This document shows positions 18,800-27,759 of a stretch of 52,239 nucleotides of DNA, in pieces. The position numbers and the translations under genes are program-made. The stretch comes from Virgibacillus alimentarius (lineage in GTDB: Bacteria; Bacillota; Bacilli; Bacillales; Amphibacillaceae): contig NZ_JFBD01000035.1 of NCBI RefSeq assembly GCF_000709085.1, positions 1 through 52,239 of the forward strand, in the 5' to 3' direction. The notes under the pieces are model-generated. The model saw nothing but the letters and a program-made list of their open reading frames with translations, did not search any database and was not told where the DNA came from. Numbering within the stretch: position 1 is the stretch's first letter; each line of letters opens with the position of its first letter.

Positions 18800-19881
18800 T
18801 GGAACCTATTATAATTCAGTCGAGTTCCCATTCATATGCCATTCATATTGGAGAGAATATCCGATATGACCTTAGTCATTACATAACTAAAAAGTATTCA
18901 TCTATTCTAGTAGTAACTGATGAAAAAGTGGCTGACCTTTATTTAAACGATCTAATTCAGGTATTACCTCAATCAAACATTTATTCTATTATCGTACCTG
19001 TGGGTGAACAATCAAAAAGCATGGAACAATTTCATCGTATTCAAACCAAAGCGATTGAAAGTCATTTAGATAGAGAATCGCTAATTATTGCTTTAGGCGG
19101 TGGTGTTGTAGGAGATTTAGCAGGATTTGCAGCTGCAACCTTTATGCGCGGCATTAATTATATCCAAGTACCTACCACCATTCTAGCTCATGATAGTAGT
19201 GTTGGGGGAAAGGTAGCTATCAATCATAAACTGGGTAAAAATTTAATCGGCAGTTTTTATCCCCCAAAAATGGTTGTCTATGATGTAAACACGTTACAAT
19301 CATTAAAGAAAAAAGAAGTTAGATCTGGTTACGCAGAACTGGTAAAAGAAGCACTTATTGCCAATAAAAGCTTTTTTCATACATTATTAAATACAAACTT
19401 AAACCATATTGACAATTTTAAGTTAATTGATCATTTAAAAAAGGGTATAAAGATAAAAGCTAAAATTGTAGAAGAAGACGAGAAAGAAGCTGGAATCAGA
19501 AAATACTTAAACCTTGGCCATACATTAGCTCATGCGTTAGAAGCAGAGCTAGGATATGGAACAATTACACATGGTGAAGCAGTAGCACTTGGATTGTTAT
19601 TTGCACTTTTCGTCAGTGAAAATCATTTTAATAATAAGCTCCCATTAGAGGATCTAAAAAAATGGTTTCAATCAAATAAATATCCATTCCAGTTACCTGC
19701 TCTTAACCCGGAAGTATTGATGGCTAAAATGAAATCCGACAAGAAAGCAGTAAATAATAATATTCAGATGGTTCTTTTAAAAGAAATTGCCGAACCTTGT
19801 GTGATAGAAGTAGACGATAATGCATTATATTTTCAATTACAGGCATTTCTAGAGTATATCCAAGTAAAAATAAGGAACTAA
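18799..19881 (+). CDS. aroB: 3-Dehydroquinate synthase
   Basis: Second step of the shikimate pathway, NAD- and metal-dependent. GGGVVGDLAGFAAATFMRG (about 95-113) is the NAD-binding signature; NLGHTLAHALE and THGEAVALG carry the metal-binding histidines. The GTG at 18799 shares bases with the aroF stop and lies six bases after AAGGTG; it yields 360 residues, the family size. A GTG at 18790, in frame, would overlap that site. No terminator separates it from aroH. Confidence 0.94.
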   Translation: MEPIIIQSSSHSYAIHIGENIRYDLSHYITKKYSSILVVTDEKVADLYLNDLIQVLPQSNIYSIIVPVGEQSKSMEQFHRIQTKAIESHLDRESLIIALGGGVVGDLAGFAAATFMRGINYIQVPTTILAHDSSVGGKVAINHKLGKNLIGSFYPPKMVVYDVNTLQSLKKKEVRSGYAELVKEALIANKSFFHTLLNTNLNHIDNFKLIDHLKKGIKIKAKIVEEDEKEAGIRKYLNLGHTLAHALEAELGYGTITHGEAVALGLLFALFVSENHFNNKLPLEDLKKWFQSNKYPFQLPALNPEVLMAKMKSDKKAVNNNIQMVLLKEIAEPCVIEVDDNALYFQLQAFLEYIQVKIRN

Positions 19882-19922
19882 ACTCCCTTCGAAAAATATA
19901 CTTGAGGAAAGTTGGTGGATAA

Positions 19923-20288
19923 ATGATGCGTGGAATACGCGGTGCTACAACAGTCACTGAAAATAACGAAACTCAAATACTTATAAACACAAAGACACTT
20001 GTGGAGGAAATGGTTTCAAAAAATAATGTAATAGTTGAAACAATCTCTCATGTTTTTATATCTGTAACAGAAGATTTAAATGCCACTTTTCCAGCTAAAT
20101 CCTTACGGCAAATACCTGGCTGGACTTATGTACCTGTTATGTGCATGAAAGAAATTGATGTACCAAATAGCTTATCCCGTTGCATCCGAGTAATGATGGT
20201 TGTTAATACAAAGATAGAGCAAGATAGCATACAACATGTTTTTCATAATGATGCAACCCAATTACGACCAGACTTAATACAGAAATGA
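19923..20288 (+). CDS. aroH: Chorismate mutase, AroH type
   Basis: Monofunctional mutase converting chorismate to prephenate; 121 residues of the trimeric AroH fold. MRGIRGATTV carries the first active-site arginine, and LRQIPGWTYVPVMCMKEIDV and LSRCIRVMMVVNT hold the core and another arginine. Two adjacent ATG codons offer starts at 19923 and 19926 after GGTGG; the first matches the MM- start of B. subtilis. hisC follows after ten bases; the trp operon that separates these genes in B. subtilis is absent. Confidence 0.95.
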   Translation: MMRGIRGATTVTENNETQILINTKTLVEEMVSKNNVIVETISHVFISVTEDLNATFPAKSLRQIPGWTYVPVMCMKEIDVPNSLSRCIRVMMVVNTKIEQDSIQHVFHNDATQLRPDLIQK

Positions 20289-20298
20289 GGTTAGAAAA

Positions 20299-21405
20299 AT
20301 GATGAAAAGTAAACACGCATTAAAAAAGCTTACTCCGTACCAACAAGGAAAACAAACAGAAGAAGTAAAAAGAGAATATGGGCTAGATAGAATAATAAAA
20401 TTAGCTTCTAATGAAAATCCTTTTGGCTATTCTGATCAAGTTAAAAATTCCCTTTCCTTAGATCACGGTTTAAATACCTATCCTGATGGGCACACTAGCG
20501 AACTACGAAATGCACTGGCAAAAAAATTAAATGTCGAGGAAGATCAGATCATCTTTGGAGGCGGATCAGATGAGCTAATCCAGATTATTTCTAGGGCATT
20601 TTTATATCCAGGTGTAAATACTGTGATGGCCGCACCTACATTTCCCCAATATAAACATAATGCTACAATTGAGGGAGCAACTATAAAAGAAATTCCAACA
20701 CTCGATGGATATCACGATTTAAAAGGAATGCTCCAAGCAATCGATGAAAATACAAGTGTTGTTTGGTTATGTACACCAAATAATCCAACAGGATCGCTTA
20801 TTCCAAAAGAGGAGCTTTATGACTTTATGAATAAATGCCCAAAGCACGTACTTGTTGTACTGGATGAAGCGTATTTTGAATATGTTGAAACGGAATTTGA
20901 TAGCAAAATAATTGAACATTTTTCAGATTTTCCAAACCTTATATCGCTAAGAACTTTTTCAAAAGCATATGGATTAGCTGGGTTACGTATTGGATACGGA
21001 ATTGCTAATAAGGAACTTATTGCTAAATTAGAGGTTGCCAGAGGCCCTTTTAACACCTCATCACTAGCTCAAAAAGCAGCTTTGATTGCTTTATCCGATG
21101 ATGAATTTATTGAGGAGACAGTACAAAGAAATAAAGCAATTAGAGAAAATCTACAGCAATTTTTGAAGGACCTCGGGTGGCATTCCTATGATTCGCAAAC
21201 TAATTTTATTTTAATCACAACACCGATTGATGGAGAGGAAATGTTCAACTATTTATTAGAAAGAGGGTACATTGTTCGACCTGTTAAGGTATTAGAGGAT
21301 TCAAACAAAATACGAGTTACTATAGGCAGTGAAGAAGAGATGGATATTTTCAAAGATTTACTACAACATTTACATTCTAGTGTGAGCAAGGAGATAAAAT
21401 CGTGA
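20299..21405 (+). CDS. hisC: Histidinol-phosphate aminotransferase
   Basis: PLP enzyme of histidine synthesis that also transaminates aromatic keto acids in Bacillus, which explains its place here. The 368 residues include LASNENPFGYS, NNPTGSLI, LDEAYFEY and the PLP-lysine motif LRTFSKAYGLAGLRIGYG. The start follows GAGGT; a second ATG three bases on is possible. Its stop overlaps the tyrA GTG by four bases. Confidence 0.95.
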   Translation: MMKSKHALKKLTPYQQGKQTEEVKREYGLDRIIKLASNENPFGYSDQVKNSLSLDHGLNTYPDGHTSELRNALAKKLNVEEDQIIFGGGSDELIQIISRAFLYPGVNTVMAAPTFPQYKHNATIEGATIKEIPTLDGYHDLKGMLQAIDENTSVVWLCTPNNPTGSLIPKEELYDFMNKCPKHVLVVLDEAYFEYVETEFDSKIIEHFSDFPNLISLRTFSKAYGLAGLRIGYGIANKELIAKLEVARGPFNTSSLAQKAALIALSDDEFIEETVQRNKAIRENLQQFLKDLGWHSYDSQTNFILITTPIDGEEMFNYLLERGYIVRPVKVLEDSNKIRVTIGSEEEMDIFKDLLQHLHSSVSKEIKS

Positions 21406-22505
21406 CACGAACAGTATTAATAGCCGGGTTAGGTTTGATTGGCGGGTCACTTGCTAAAGGAATTGCACTTGCTGGACAAGATCGTGTGATCGGTTATGAT
21501 GTAAATGCAGAAACACTTGAATATGCATGCAAAAATGATCTCATTCATAAATCTTTTTCCAATTTTAAACAGGCAGCGAGGCAATCCGATATCATTATTT
21601 TAGCCACGCCAATATCAAAAACAATCAAATTGATGCAAGAATTAAACAGCATGGTATTTAAGCATGATGTCATTGTATCTGATGTTGCATCTGTTAAAAG
21701 CTCGATCATAAAAGAAGCAAACTTGTTATCGAATGATCGCATTATTTTTATTGGCGGTCATCCGATGGCCGGTTCACATAAAAAGGGTGTTACAGCAGCA
21801 AAAGAACATTTATTTGAAAACGCTATTTATGTATTAACACCTACTACCTACAAATCCAAAACAAAAGTAGACATACTAAAAGAGACATTAAAACAAACAA
21901 AAAGCCATTTTGTTATTTTAGACCCAACCGAACACGATGAAATGACTGGGGTGATTTCCCACTTTCCGCATTTGATTGCATCAGCACTCGTACATCAGGC
22001 AAAAAGTTGGGAATCAGCCCATCCATACTTGCCACACTTAGCTGCAGGGGGATTCCGGGACATCACTAGAATAGCGTCGAGCAATCCTGAAATGTGGCAA
22101 GATATCTTTTATCATAATCGAGCTAAAATGGTGCATCTTTTAGATGAATGGATAGCTGAAATGACGTCATTGAAAGAGTTGGTAGAAAGAAACAAAAAAC
22201 AGCATATGATCGCTTACTTACAACAAGCTAAAGATTATAGAGATGGTTTAGGCCAGACTAAAAAGGGAGCTATTCCTTCATTTTACGATTTGTATATTGA
22301 TATAAGAGACAAACCGGGTGCAATTGCCTCGGTGGTACAGCTACTGGCCAATGAACAAATAAGTATAAAAAATTTACAAATACTGGAAATTCGTGATGGA
22401 ATTAACGGTGCTCTAAGATTAAGTGTTTCAACACTTGAAGATCAAAAACAAAGCTATCATTTATTACAGAAAGATGGCTTTGAGACAATGATAGAAACCA
22501 GTTAA
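21402..22505 (+). CDS. tyrA: Prephenate dehydrogenase
   Basis: Oxidatively decarboxylates prephenate to hydroxyphenylpyruvate for tyrosine. The GTG at 21402 overlaps the hisC stop (GTGA) and has AAGGAG upstream, giving 367 residues. VLIAGLGLIGGSLAKG is the NAD-binding start; GGHPMAGSHKKGV and DPTEHDEMTGVISHFPHLIA are the catalytic core with its histidines. The C-terminal about 70 residues (DLYIDIRDKPGAIASVVQLL) form an ACT domain, the likely site of tyrosine feedback. Confidence 0.95.
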   Translation: MTRTVLIAGLGLIGGSLAKGIALAGQDRVIGYDVNAETLEYACKNDLIHKSFSNFKQAARQSDIIILATPISKTIKLMQELNSMVFKHDVIVSDVASVKSSIIKEANLLSNDRIIFIGGHPMAGSHKKGVTAAKEHLFENAIYVLTPTTYKSKTKVDILKETLKQTKSHFVILDPTEHDEMTGVISHFPHLIASALVHQAKSWESAHPYLPHLAAGGFRDITRIASSNPEMWQDIFYHNRAKMVHLLDEWIAEMTSLKELVERNKKQHMIAYLQQAKDYRDGLGQTKKGAIPSFYDLYIDIRDKPGAIASVVQLLANEQISIKNLQILEIRDGINGALRLSVSTLEDQKQSYHLLQKDGFETMIETS

Positions 22506-22534
22506 ATACATTTATTATGAACAGGGGGGAGAAT

Positions 22535-23827
22535 ATGAATGAAGTAACATTACAACCTTGTACCAAAGCGATAGCAGGAGAGATAACAATTCCTGGCGAC
22601 AAGTCCATTTCTCATCGGGCGGTAATTTTAGGTTCAATGGCAAAAGGAACTACAAGAATTACCAATTTTTTAGATAGTGAAGATTGCAAACGAACCATAA
22701 ATGCCTTTCAAGCATTAGGTGTATCCATTGATAAAAATGATACGTCGATTCTTGTTGAGAGTAACGGGATTTCGACATTCACAGAACCTCAAACCCCATT
22801 GTTCTTTGGAAATTCTGGAACAACGGCTAGATTAATGCTGGGGGTCCTGGCTGGATTACCCTTTTTCTCCACTGTCTATGGAGATCCCTTTTTAACGAAA
22901 CGACCAATGGATCGTGTAACAATCCCTTTACAAAGAATGGGAACAATTTTCGACGGAAGAGAAAAAGGAGGATATTTACCGCTCTCCGTTAGAGGAGGAG
23001 ACCTTCAAGGTATTACCTATGCACTTCCCGTAAAGAGTGCCCAAGTAAAATCTGCAATTTTACTAGCTGGTTTATTGGCAAAGGGAGAAACAACTGTTAT
23101 TGAAGAAACCCCTACAAGAAACCATACGGAGCAAATGTTGCGTGCCTTTGGTGCCGATATAACCATAAAGGGAAATGGGATTACCATAACAAGTCAAAAA
23201 CATTTGGATGCGACGGATGTTCACGTTCCAGGAGATATTTCCTCCGCTTCTTTCTTTCTGGTTGCGGCCGCAATTGTACCTGGAAGTAATTTAATATTAA
23301 GGAACGTAGGTTTAAATAAAACACGAACAGGGATAATTGATGTTCTTAAAAGAATGGGAGCAAATATTCATATCCAAAACCAATCAACGACTAGCGGTGA
23401 GGTTTTTGGAGATATTGAAATTACATACGCAAATTTGCGAAGCACGACGATTGAAGGGGATGTTATCCCGCGGTTAATCGACGAAATTCCTGTTATCGCT
23501 TTATTGGCTACACAAGCCGAAGGGACTACAATAATTAAAAACGCAGAAGAATTGCGGGTAAAAGAAACAGATCGAATTGCAGCTATTGTAGATAATTTAT
23601 CCCGATTAGGCGCTAGAATTGAAGCTACACAAGACGGAATGATCATTCAGGGTAAAACTGTTTTACGTGGTGGGAAAATAGCATCTTATCACGACCATAG
23701 AATTGCAATGACAAACGTGATTGCCTCACTAATAGCAAGTGAGCCTGTTATCCTCGATGATTCTTCTTCGATTGCCATTTCATATCCGAAATTTTTCGAA
23801 GATTTAAAGCTAATACTTAATGAATAA
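22535..23827 (+). CDS. aroE: EPSP synthase (3-phosphoshikimate 1-carboxyvinyltransferase)
   Basis: Sixth shikimate step. From the ATG at 22535, six bases after AGGGGGG, it has 430 residues; an upstream ATG at 22517 lies before the ribosome binding site. PGDKSISHRA, FFGNSGTTARLMLGVLAG, KRPMDR and SAQVKSAILLAGL are the substrate-binding motifs. PGDKS, SAQVK and RNHTE together resemble the class II enzymes described in Bacillus and Agrobacterium. I infer the class from motifs only. A terminator ends the aromatic run here. Confidence 0.95.
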   Translation: MNEVTLQPCTKAIAGEITIPGDKSISHRAVILGSMAKGTTRITNFLDSEDCKRTINAFQALGVSIDKNDTSILVESNGISTFTEPQTPLFFGNSGTTARLMLGVLAGLPFFSTVYGDPFLTKRPMDRVTIPLQRMGTIFDGREKGGYLPLSVRGGDLQGITYALPVKSAQVKSAILLAGLLAKGETTVIEETPTRNHTEQMLRAFGADITIKGNGITITSQKHLDATDVHVPGDISSASFFLVAAAIVPGSNLILRNVGLNKTRTGIIDVLKRMGANIHIQNQSTTSGEVFGDIEITYANLRSTTIEGDVIPRLIDEIPVIALLATQAEGTTIIKNAEELRVKETDRIAAIVDNLSRLGARIEATQDGMIIQGKTVLRGGKIASYHDHRIAMTNVIASLIASEPVILDDSSSIAISYPKFFEDLKLILNE

Positions 23828-23828
23828 G

Positions 23829-23860
23829 AAGGAATCTACAAAATAGTAGGTTCCTTTTTT
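23829..23860 (+). terminator. Terminator after aroE
   Basis: AAGGAATCTAC / GTAGGTTCCTT (11 bp, one T-G), loop AAAATA, then T residues. Ends the hisC-tyrA-aroE stretch. Confidence 0.87.
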
Positions 23861-23875
23861 AGCTATCTTATTTGA

Positions 23876-23904
23876 TTGAACAAAAAAGAGCTTTTCTGTA
23901 TCAT
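23876..23904 (+). promoter_or_regulatory. Candidate ypiA promoter
   Basis: TTGAAC, 17-base spacer, TATCAT, about 50 bases before ypiA and directly after the aroE terminator. Confidence 0.5.
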
Positions 23905-23952
23905 AAGGTTTACTAAAGAATTATTGATGTATATAGAGAGGATGTTCCTAAA

Positions 23953-25215
23953 ATGGAAACAGTTATGGAAGCAATCCAATTAATGGAAAATAAACAAACA
24001 GATAAGGCGTTAGAACTACTTGAGAATTATTTACCATTATCAAATGATGAAGAAAAATATACAATAGCTGAACTTTATATGAATTGGGGCTTCTTACAAG
24101 AGGCAAGGGGTATCCTGACTCAGTTATTACAAATGTATCCAGATGAAAATAACATAAAAATCATACTCGCTGATATATATATAGAATTAGAAGATGATGA
24201 AAGAGCAATTAACATATTAAGTGACATTGATATTGATGATCCAACCTATATACAAGCATTACTTCAACTAGCAGATTTGTACCAGGCACAGGGTTTATTC
24301 GAAGTTGCAGAACAAAAACTGTTAACAGCAAAACAACTGGAACCAAATGAAGTCATCATCGATTTCGCGCTCGCAGAATTGTTATTTTCGACAGGTGCAT
24401 ACCAAAAAGCAATAACATATTATGAGAAGGTCAAATTAAAAGCAGAAGAAATAGCAACTATTTCGATTAACGAACGATTAGCGGAAGCGTATGCCGCCAC
24501 AGGCGAATATGAAATCGCCTTGCAATATTTCCAAAACATTGATAATGAAAATGCAGATGCTTTATTTAAATATGGATTTACAGCTTCTCAAGCAAATCGA
24601 CAAGATATAGCCATTAAAGTATGGGAACAAGTCATTAAAAATGACCCTTATTATCATACTGTTTATGATCAGTTAGCTAAAGCATATGAAGAGGAAGAGC
24701 TGATTGAGGAAGCGTATAAAACCGCAAAAAAGGGATTAAAAATTGATGAATATAATAAAGAACTTTATTTTTATGCCGGTGCTTTAGCACATCAACTCAG
24801 TAAGAATGCGGAAAGTGAAAGCTATATCCGTGAAGCAATTGCATTAGATCCTGATTATAAAGAAGCAATTATGTTTTTGATTAAAATGTTAAAAGAAAAA
24901 GATAAATTTACAGATATTATTGATCTGATAACGAATATAAAAACCGCTGGTGCAAACGATCCATTATACGAATGGGAGCTAGCCCGGGCATTTGTTGAAA
25001 CTGAATCATATAAAAATGCATTAAAGCATTATACCGAGGCATATAATAGCCTTAACCAAGATAGTGAGTTTTTAAAAGAATATGGATACTTTCTAATCGA
25101 AGAAGGGAGGATGAGAGAGGCAATTTCAATTTTAGAATCATATTTAATCCAACAGCCTTTAGATATGGAAGTAGAGGAATATTTAGAGCGCTTAAAACAA
25201 TCAAATGAAAGTTGA
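23953..25215 (+). CDS. ypiA: TPR-repeat protein YpiA
   Basis: The 420 residues are built from tandem tetratricopeptide-like helical hairpins from end to end (for example YIQALLQLADLYQAQGLFEVAEQ, ISINERLAEAYAATGEYEIALQYF, shown here in part). There is no signal peptide and no catalytic domain. The protein is very acidic. Position between aroE and ypiB matches YpiA of B. subtilis, whose precise role is not settled. The start follows GAGAGGATG. Confidence 0.85.
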   Translation: METVMEAIQLMENKQTDKALELLENYLPLSNDEEKYTIAELYMNWGFLQEARGILTQLLQMYPDENNIKIILADIYIELEDDERAINILSDIDIDDPTYIQALLQLADLYQAQGLFEVAEQKLLTAKQLEPNEVIIDFALAELLFSTGAYQKAITYYEKVKLKAEEIATISINERLAEAYAATGEYEIALQYFQNIDNENADALFKYGFTASQANRQDIAIKVWEQVIKNDPYYHTVYDQLAKAYEEEELIEEAYKTAKKGLKIDEYNKELYFYAGALAHQLSKNAESESYIREAIALDPDYKEAIMFLIKMLKEKDKFTDIIDLITNIKTAGANDPLYEWELARAFVETESYKNALKHYTEAYNSLNQDSEFLKEYGYFLIEEGRMREAISILESYLIQQPLDMEVEEYLERLKQSNES

Positions 25216-25250
25216 TAAAGAGTAAACTTTAAAGGGGGTAGAACATACGG

Positions 25251-25826
25251 ATGCAGACTCCTATTTCCGTACAAGACAAGAAAAGTTTTATTCAATGGTT
25301 TTTAAATCATTATCAACTGAAAAAACGTGAAAGCGTCTGGATATTAAATTATTTAGTTAACCATAGTGAAATTTTAGCAAATGTACATTTTGTAAGAGAA
25401 GCTAAATTTTGCCCCAGAGGGATCATCATTACTACGTATTGTTCTGATGAGGTACCATTTCGATTTTATAAAAAACAATTAGTAACAACGGATGCTGAGA
25501 AATCTTTTCATGATATACGACTAAATCAAGATGAACCTCTATATATCCAGTTAAACTTTAAGAATGCAAAACAAAGTGCTTTTTACGTGGCAGTCTTAGA
25601 AGAAAACCCCTATATACCTAATGAATATTTCATTACAAAAAAAGATAAACAAATAGCTAAAAGAATAATGGATAAATCGCTTTTTGATTATAAAAGAAAA
25701 ACACTTAAACACCAAATTGACTGTGCATTAGATGAAATGAATGAAAAAAAATTCATGGATTTGTCGGAAAAGCTCCGAAAGTTAGAAGAAGCTTATTTGA
25801 ATCAACCTAAAACACTTATGCAATAG
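25251..25826 (+). CDS. ypiB: YpiB, UPF0302 family
   Basis: Protein of 191 residues of a Firmicutes family often found before the qcr genes. WILNYLVNH, EAKFCPRGIIITT, EVPFRFYK and AEKSFHDIRLN are the conserved stretches I recognise; the C-terminal half is a charged helix. The start ATG at 25251 lies rather far (12 bases) from AAAGGGGG. The last codons form one arm of a terminator hairpin. No catalytic residue assignment is possible. Confidence 0.87.
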   Translation: MQTPISVQDKKSFIQWFLNHYQLKKRESVWILNYLVNHSEILANVHFVREAKFCPRGIIITTYCSDEVPFRFYKKQLVTTDAEKSFHDIRLNQDEPLYIQLNFKNAKQSAFYVAVLEENPYIPNEYFITKKDKQIAKRIMDKSLFDYKRKTLKHQIDCALDEMNEKKFMDLSEKLRKLEEAYLNQPKTLMQ

Positions 25827-25839
25827 GTTGATTTTTTTT
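25800..25839 (+). terminator. Terminator built from the end of ypiB
   Basis: AATCAACCTA (25800-25809, coding) pairs perfectly with TAGGTTGATT (25824-25833) and six more T residues follow. The right arm begins with the ypiB TAG stop, so the coding tail doubles as terminator. Confidence 0.82.
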
Positions 25840-25918
25840 GCATTCATACGATATTATTTAGGAAATAGTATTATATTTTTACATCTTTGCGAAAGAATAG
25901 AAAGAAGGTTTAAAAAGC

Positions 25919-26377
25919 ATGAAGTGGAACAAGGAAAATCTCAAGCAATATGTACAAGCTAAGGAATATGTAGACACCATAGTGCTCCCATTAATGCCTT
26001 TCCATCTATCACAGAATGCCGAATTAGAAAAAAGCGCATTTCAACGGGAAGTCCTATCCATTTTTTTAACGGAAATCGAACAAGAGCTTACAGGCAGAAT
26101 AATGTTGACTCCTGATTATAATTATTTAAAAAGTACTGATAAAACAACAGAAGTAGAACGAATTAATGCTTGGATTGAGGAAATAACAACACAACCATTT
26201 GAGCATATTTTCTTAATCACATTTGACTCAACTTGGAAAAAACATGAAGAATCTTTAAACGGACATTTACTGTGGCTCCCTGGAATACAATCGGGTGATT
26301 TACATTCCAAAGAAATGCACACTTTTATACATGGACAGGTGGAACAAATCAGCGAGCTTATCCAATCCTATTGGTAA
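25919..26377 (+). CDS. ypiF: YpiF, DUF2487 family
   Basis: Protein of 152 residues; KQYVQAKEYVDTIVLPLMPF at the start is the recognisable DUF2487 beginning. No signal peptide or membrane helix. The gene lies directly before qcrA in B. subtilis too, suggesting a link with the bc complex, but no function is known to me. The start is preceded by AGAAGG about ten bases upstream. It stands between the ypiB terminator and a good promoter for qcrA. Confidence 0.82.
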   Translation: MKWNKENLKQYVQAKEYVDTIVLPLMPFHLSQNAELEKSAFQREVLSIFLTEIEQELTGRIMLTPDYNYLKSTDKTTEVERINAWIEEITTQPFEHIFLITFDSTWKKHEESLNGHLLWLPGIQSGDLHSKEMHTFIHGQVEQISELIQSYW

Positions 26378-26438
26378 TAAATTTCACCTCTCAATTAAAG
26401 CCTGTTTTTGAATTTTTGAGGTAAAAAAATGAAATATA

Positions 26439-26467
26439 TTGACCAGACAAGTAGTTTAAGCTATTAT
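26439..26467 (+). promoter_or_regulatory. qcrABC promoter
   Basis: TTGACC, 17-base spacer, TATTAT, about 65 bases upstream of qcrA. The best-matching promoter of this part of the window. Confidence 0.6.
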
Positions 26468-26532
26468 GGTAATGTCCTAGTAATCTGATTTAACATTATT
26501 TGTCCGTGATTATTGTATAAGGGGGGAAAATC

Positions 26533-27063
26533 ATGAGTGAAGAAAAGCAACAAGTATCCCGTCGAACATTTCTGAATTACACACTTACTGGTTTAGGTGG
26601 ATTTATGGCTGCAGGCATGCTTGTTCCAATGTTACGAATGGCTGTCGACCCAGTTTTACAGACATCAGGTGGTGGCGACTTTACAAATGTTGGCTTGGCT
26701 GTTGATGATATAACAACAGAACCACAACGTGTCGACTGGAAAATTGATCAAGTTGATGGATGGTATGAATCAGAAGTTAGTAAATCGGCATGGGTATTTA
26801 AGAATGACAAAAACGAAATTGTAGCGTTTTCTCCAGTATGTAAGCACCTTGGTTGTGTCGTATCCTGGGAAGGTAATGAAGATTACCCTAACGAATTTTT
26901 CTGTCCTTGTCATAATGGTCGCTATTATAAAGATGGGACGAACGTTCCGCATACTCCACCTTTGGCACCATTGGACGAATATGATCAAAAAATTGAAAAT
27001 GGAATGTTGTTCCTGGGTAAAGTTAGAACACGAGAAGAGGCAAAACCAAGAGAGGAGGCGTAA
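26533..27063 (+). CDS. qcrA: Rieske iron-sulfur subunit of menaquinol:cytochrome c reductase
   Basis: Passes electrons from menaquinol to cytochrome c. The 176 residues start with a Tat-like twin-arginine segment (SRRTFL, R10-R11) leading into a hydrophobic anchor (about 14-37). The 2Fe-2S ligands are in VCKHLGC (C103, H105) and FCPCHNG (C124, H127), with C108 and C126 as the usual stabilising disulfide. The start follows AAGGGGGG. qcrB begins six bases after the stop. Confidence 0.97.
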   Translation: MSEEKQQVSRRTFLNYTLTGLGGFMAAGMLVPMLRMAVDPVLQTSGGGDFTNVGLAVDDITTEPQRVDWKIDQVDGWYESEVSKSAWVFKNDKNEIVAFSPVCKHLGCVVSWEGNEDYPNEFFCPCHNGRYYKDGTNVPHTPPLAPLDEYDQKIENGMLFLGKVRTREEAKPREEA

Positions 27064-27069
27064 TAAAAC

Positions 27070-27744
27070 ATGCTACAAAAAATATATGACTGGATTGATG
27101 ACCGCATAGACATTACGCCTATATGGCGTGATATTGCTGACCATGAAGTGCCAGAACACGTTAACCCCGCTCACCATTTTTCAGCATTTGTATACTGTTT
27201 CGGTGGCTTAACGTTCTTTGTTGTAGTTATACAGATTCTTTCCGGAATGTTTTTAACGATGTACTATGTACCGGATATTGAAAATGCTTGGAAATCTGTA
27301 TATTATTTACAAACAGAAGTAGCACATGGTCAAATAGTAAGAGGTATGCACCATTGGGGCGCTAGTGTCGTTGTCGTAATGTTGCTATTACATACGATGC
27401 GTGTGTTTTTTCAAGGAGCATATAAAAAACCACGTGAGCTTAACTGGATGGTTGGAGTATTAATTTTCTTTGTTATGCTAGGCTTAGGGTTTACAGGTTA
27501 TTTATTGCCATGGGATAATAAAGCTTATTTTGCAACGCAGGTTGGGCTTGAAATTGCAGAACAAGTTCCATTTATCGGCACGCATTTAAAAACATTGTTA
27601 GCTGGTGATGCAGATATCGTTGGTGCTCAAACGTTAACTCGATTTTTTGCAATTCACGTATTCTTCTTACCAGCAGCATTATTTGGATTATTAGCAGTAC
27701 ATTTCATCTTAATTCGCAGACAAGGTATTGCTGGACCACTATAA
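27070..27744 (+). CDS. qcrB: Cytochrome b subunit of the bc complex
   Basis: Membrane cytochrome b6-type protein of 224 residues, the same length as in B. subtilis. Four transmembrane helices carry the paired haem-ligand histidines (RGMHHWGAS and LLLHTMRV; AIHVFFLP and AVHFILI). PWDNKAYFATQVG is the quinol-site loop region. The ribosome binding site GAGGAGG lies in the end of qcrA, so translation is coupled. Subunit IV is fused to the cytochrome c in the next gene. Confidence 0.97.
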   Translation: MLQKIYDWIDDRIDITPIWRDIADHEVPEHVNPAHHFSAFVYCFGGLTFFVVVIQILSGMFLTMYYVPDIENAWKSVYYLQTEVAHGQIVRGMHHWGASVVVVMLLLHTMRVFFQGAYKKPRELNWMVGVLIFFVMLGLGFTGYLLPWDNKAYFATQVGLEIAEQVPFIGTHLKTLLAGDADIVGAQTLTRFFAIHVFFLPAALFGLLAVHFILIRRQGIAGPL

Positions 27745-27759
27745 AAAGGAGGGATAACT

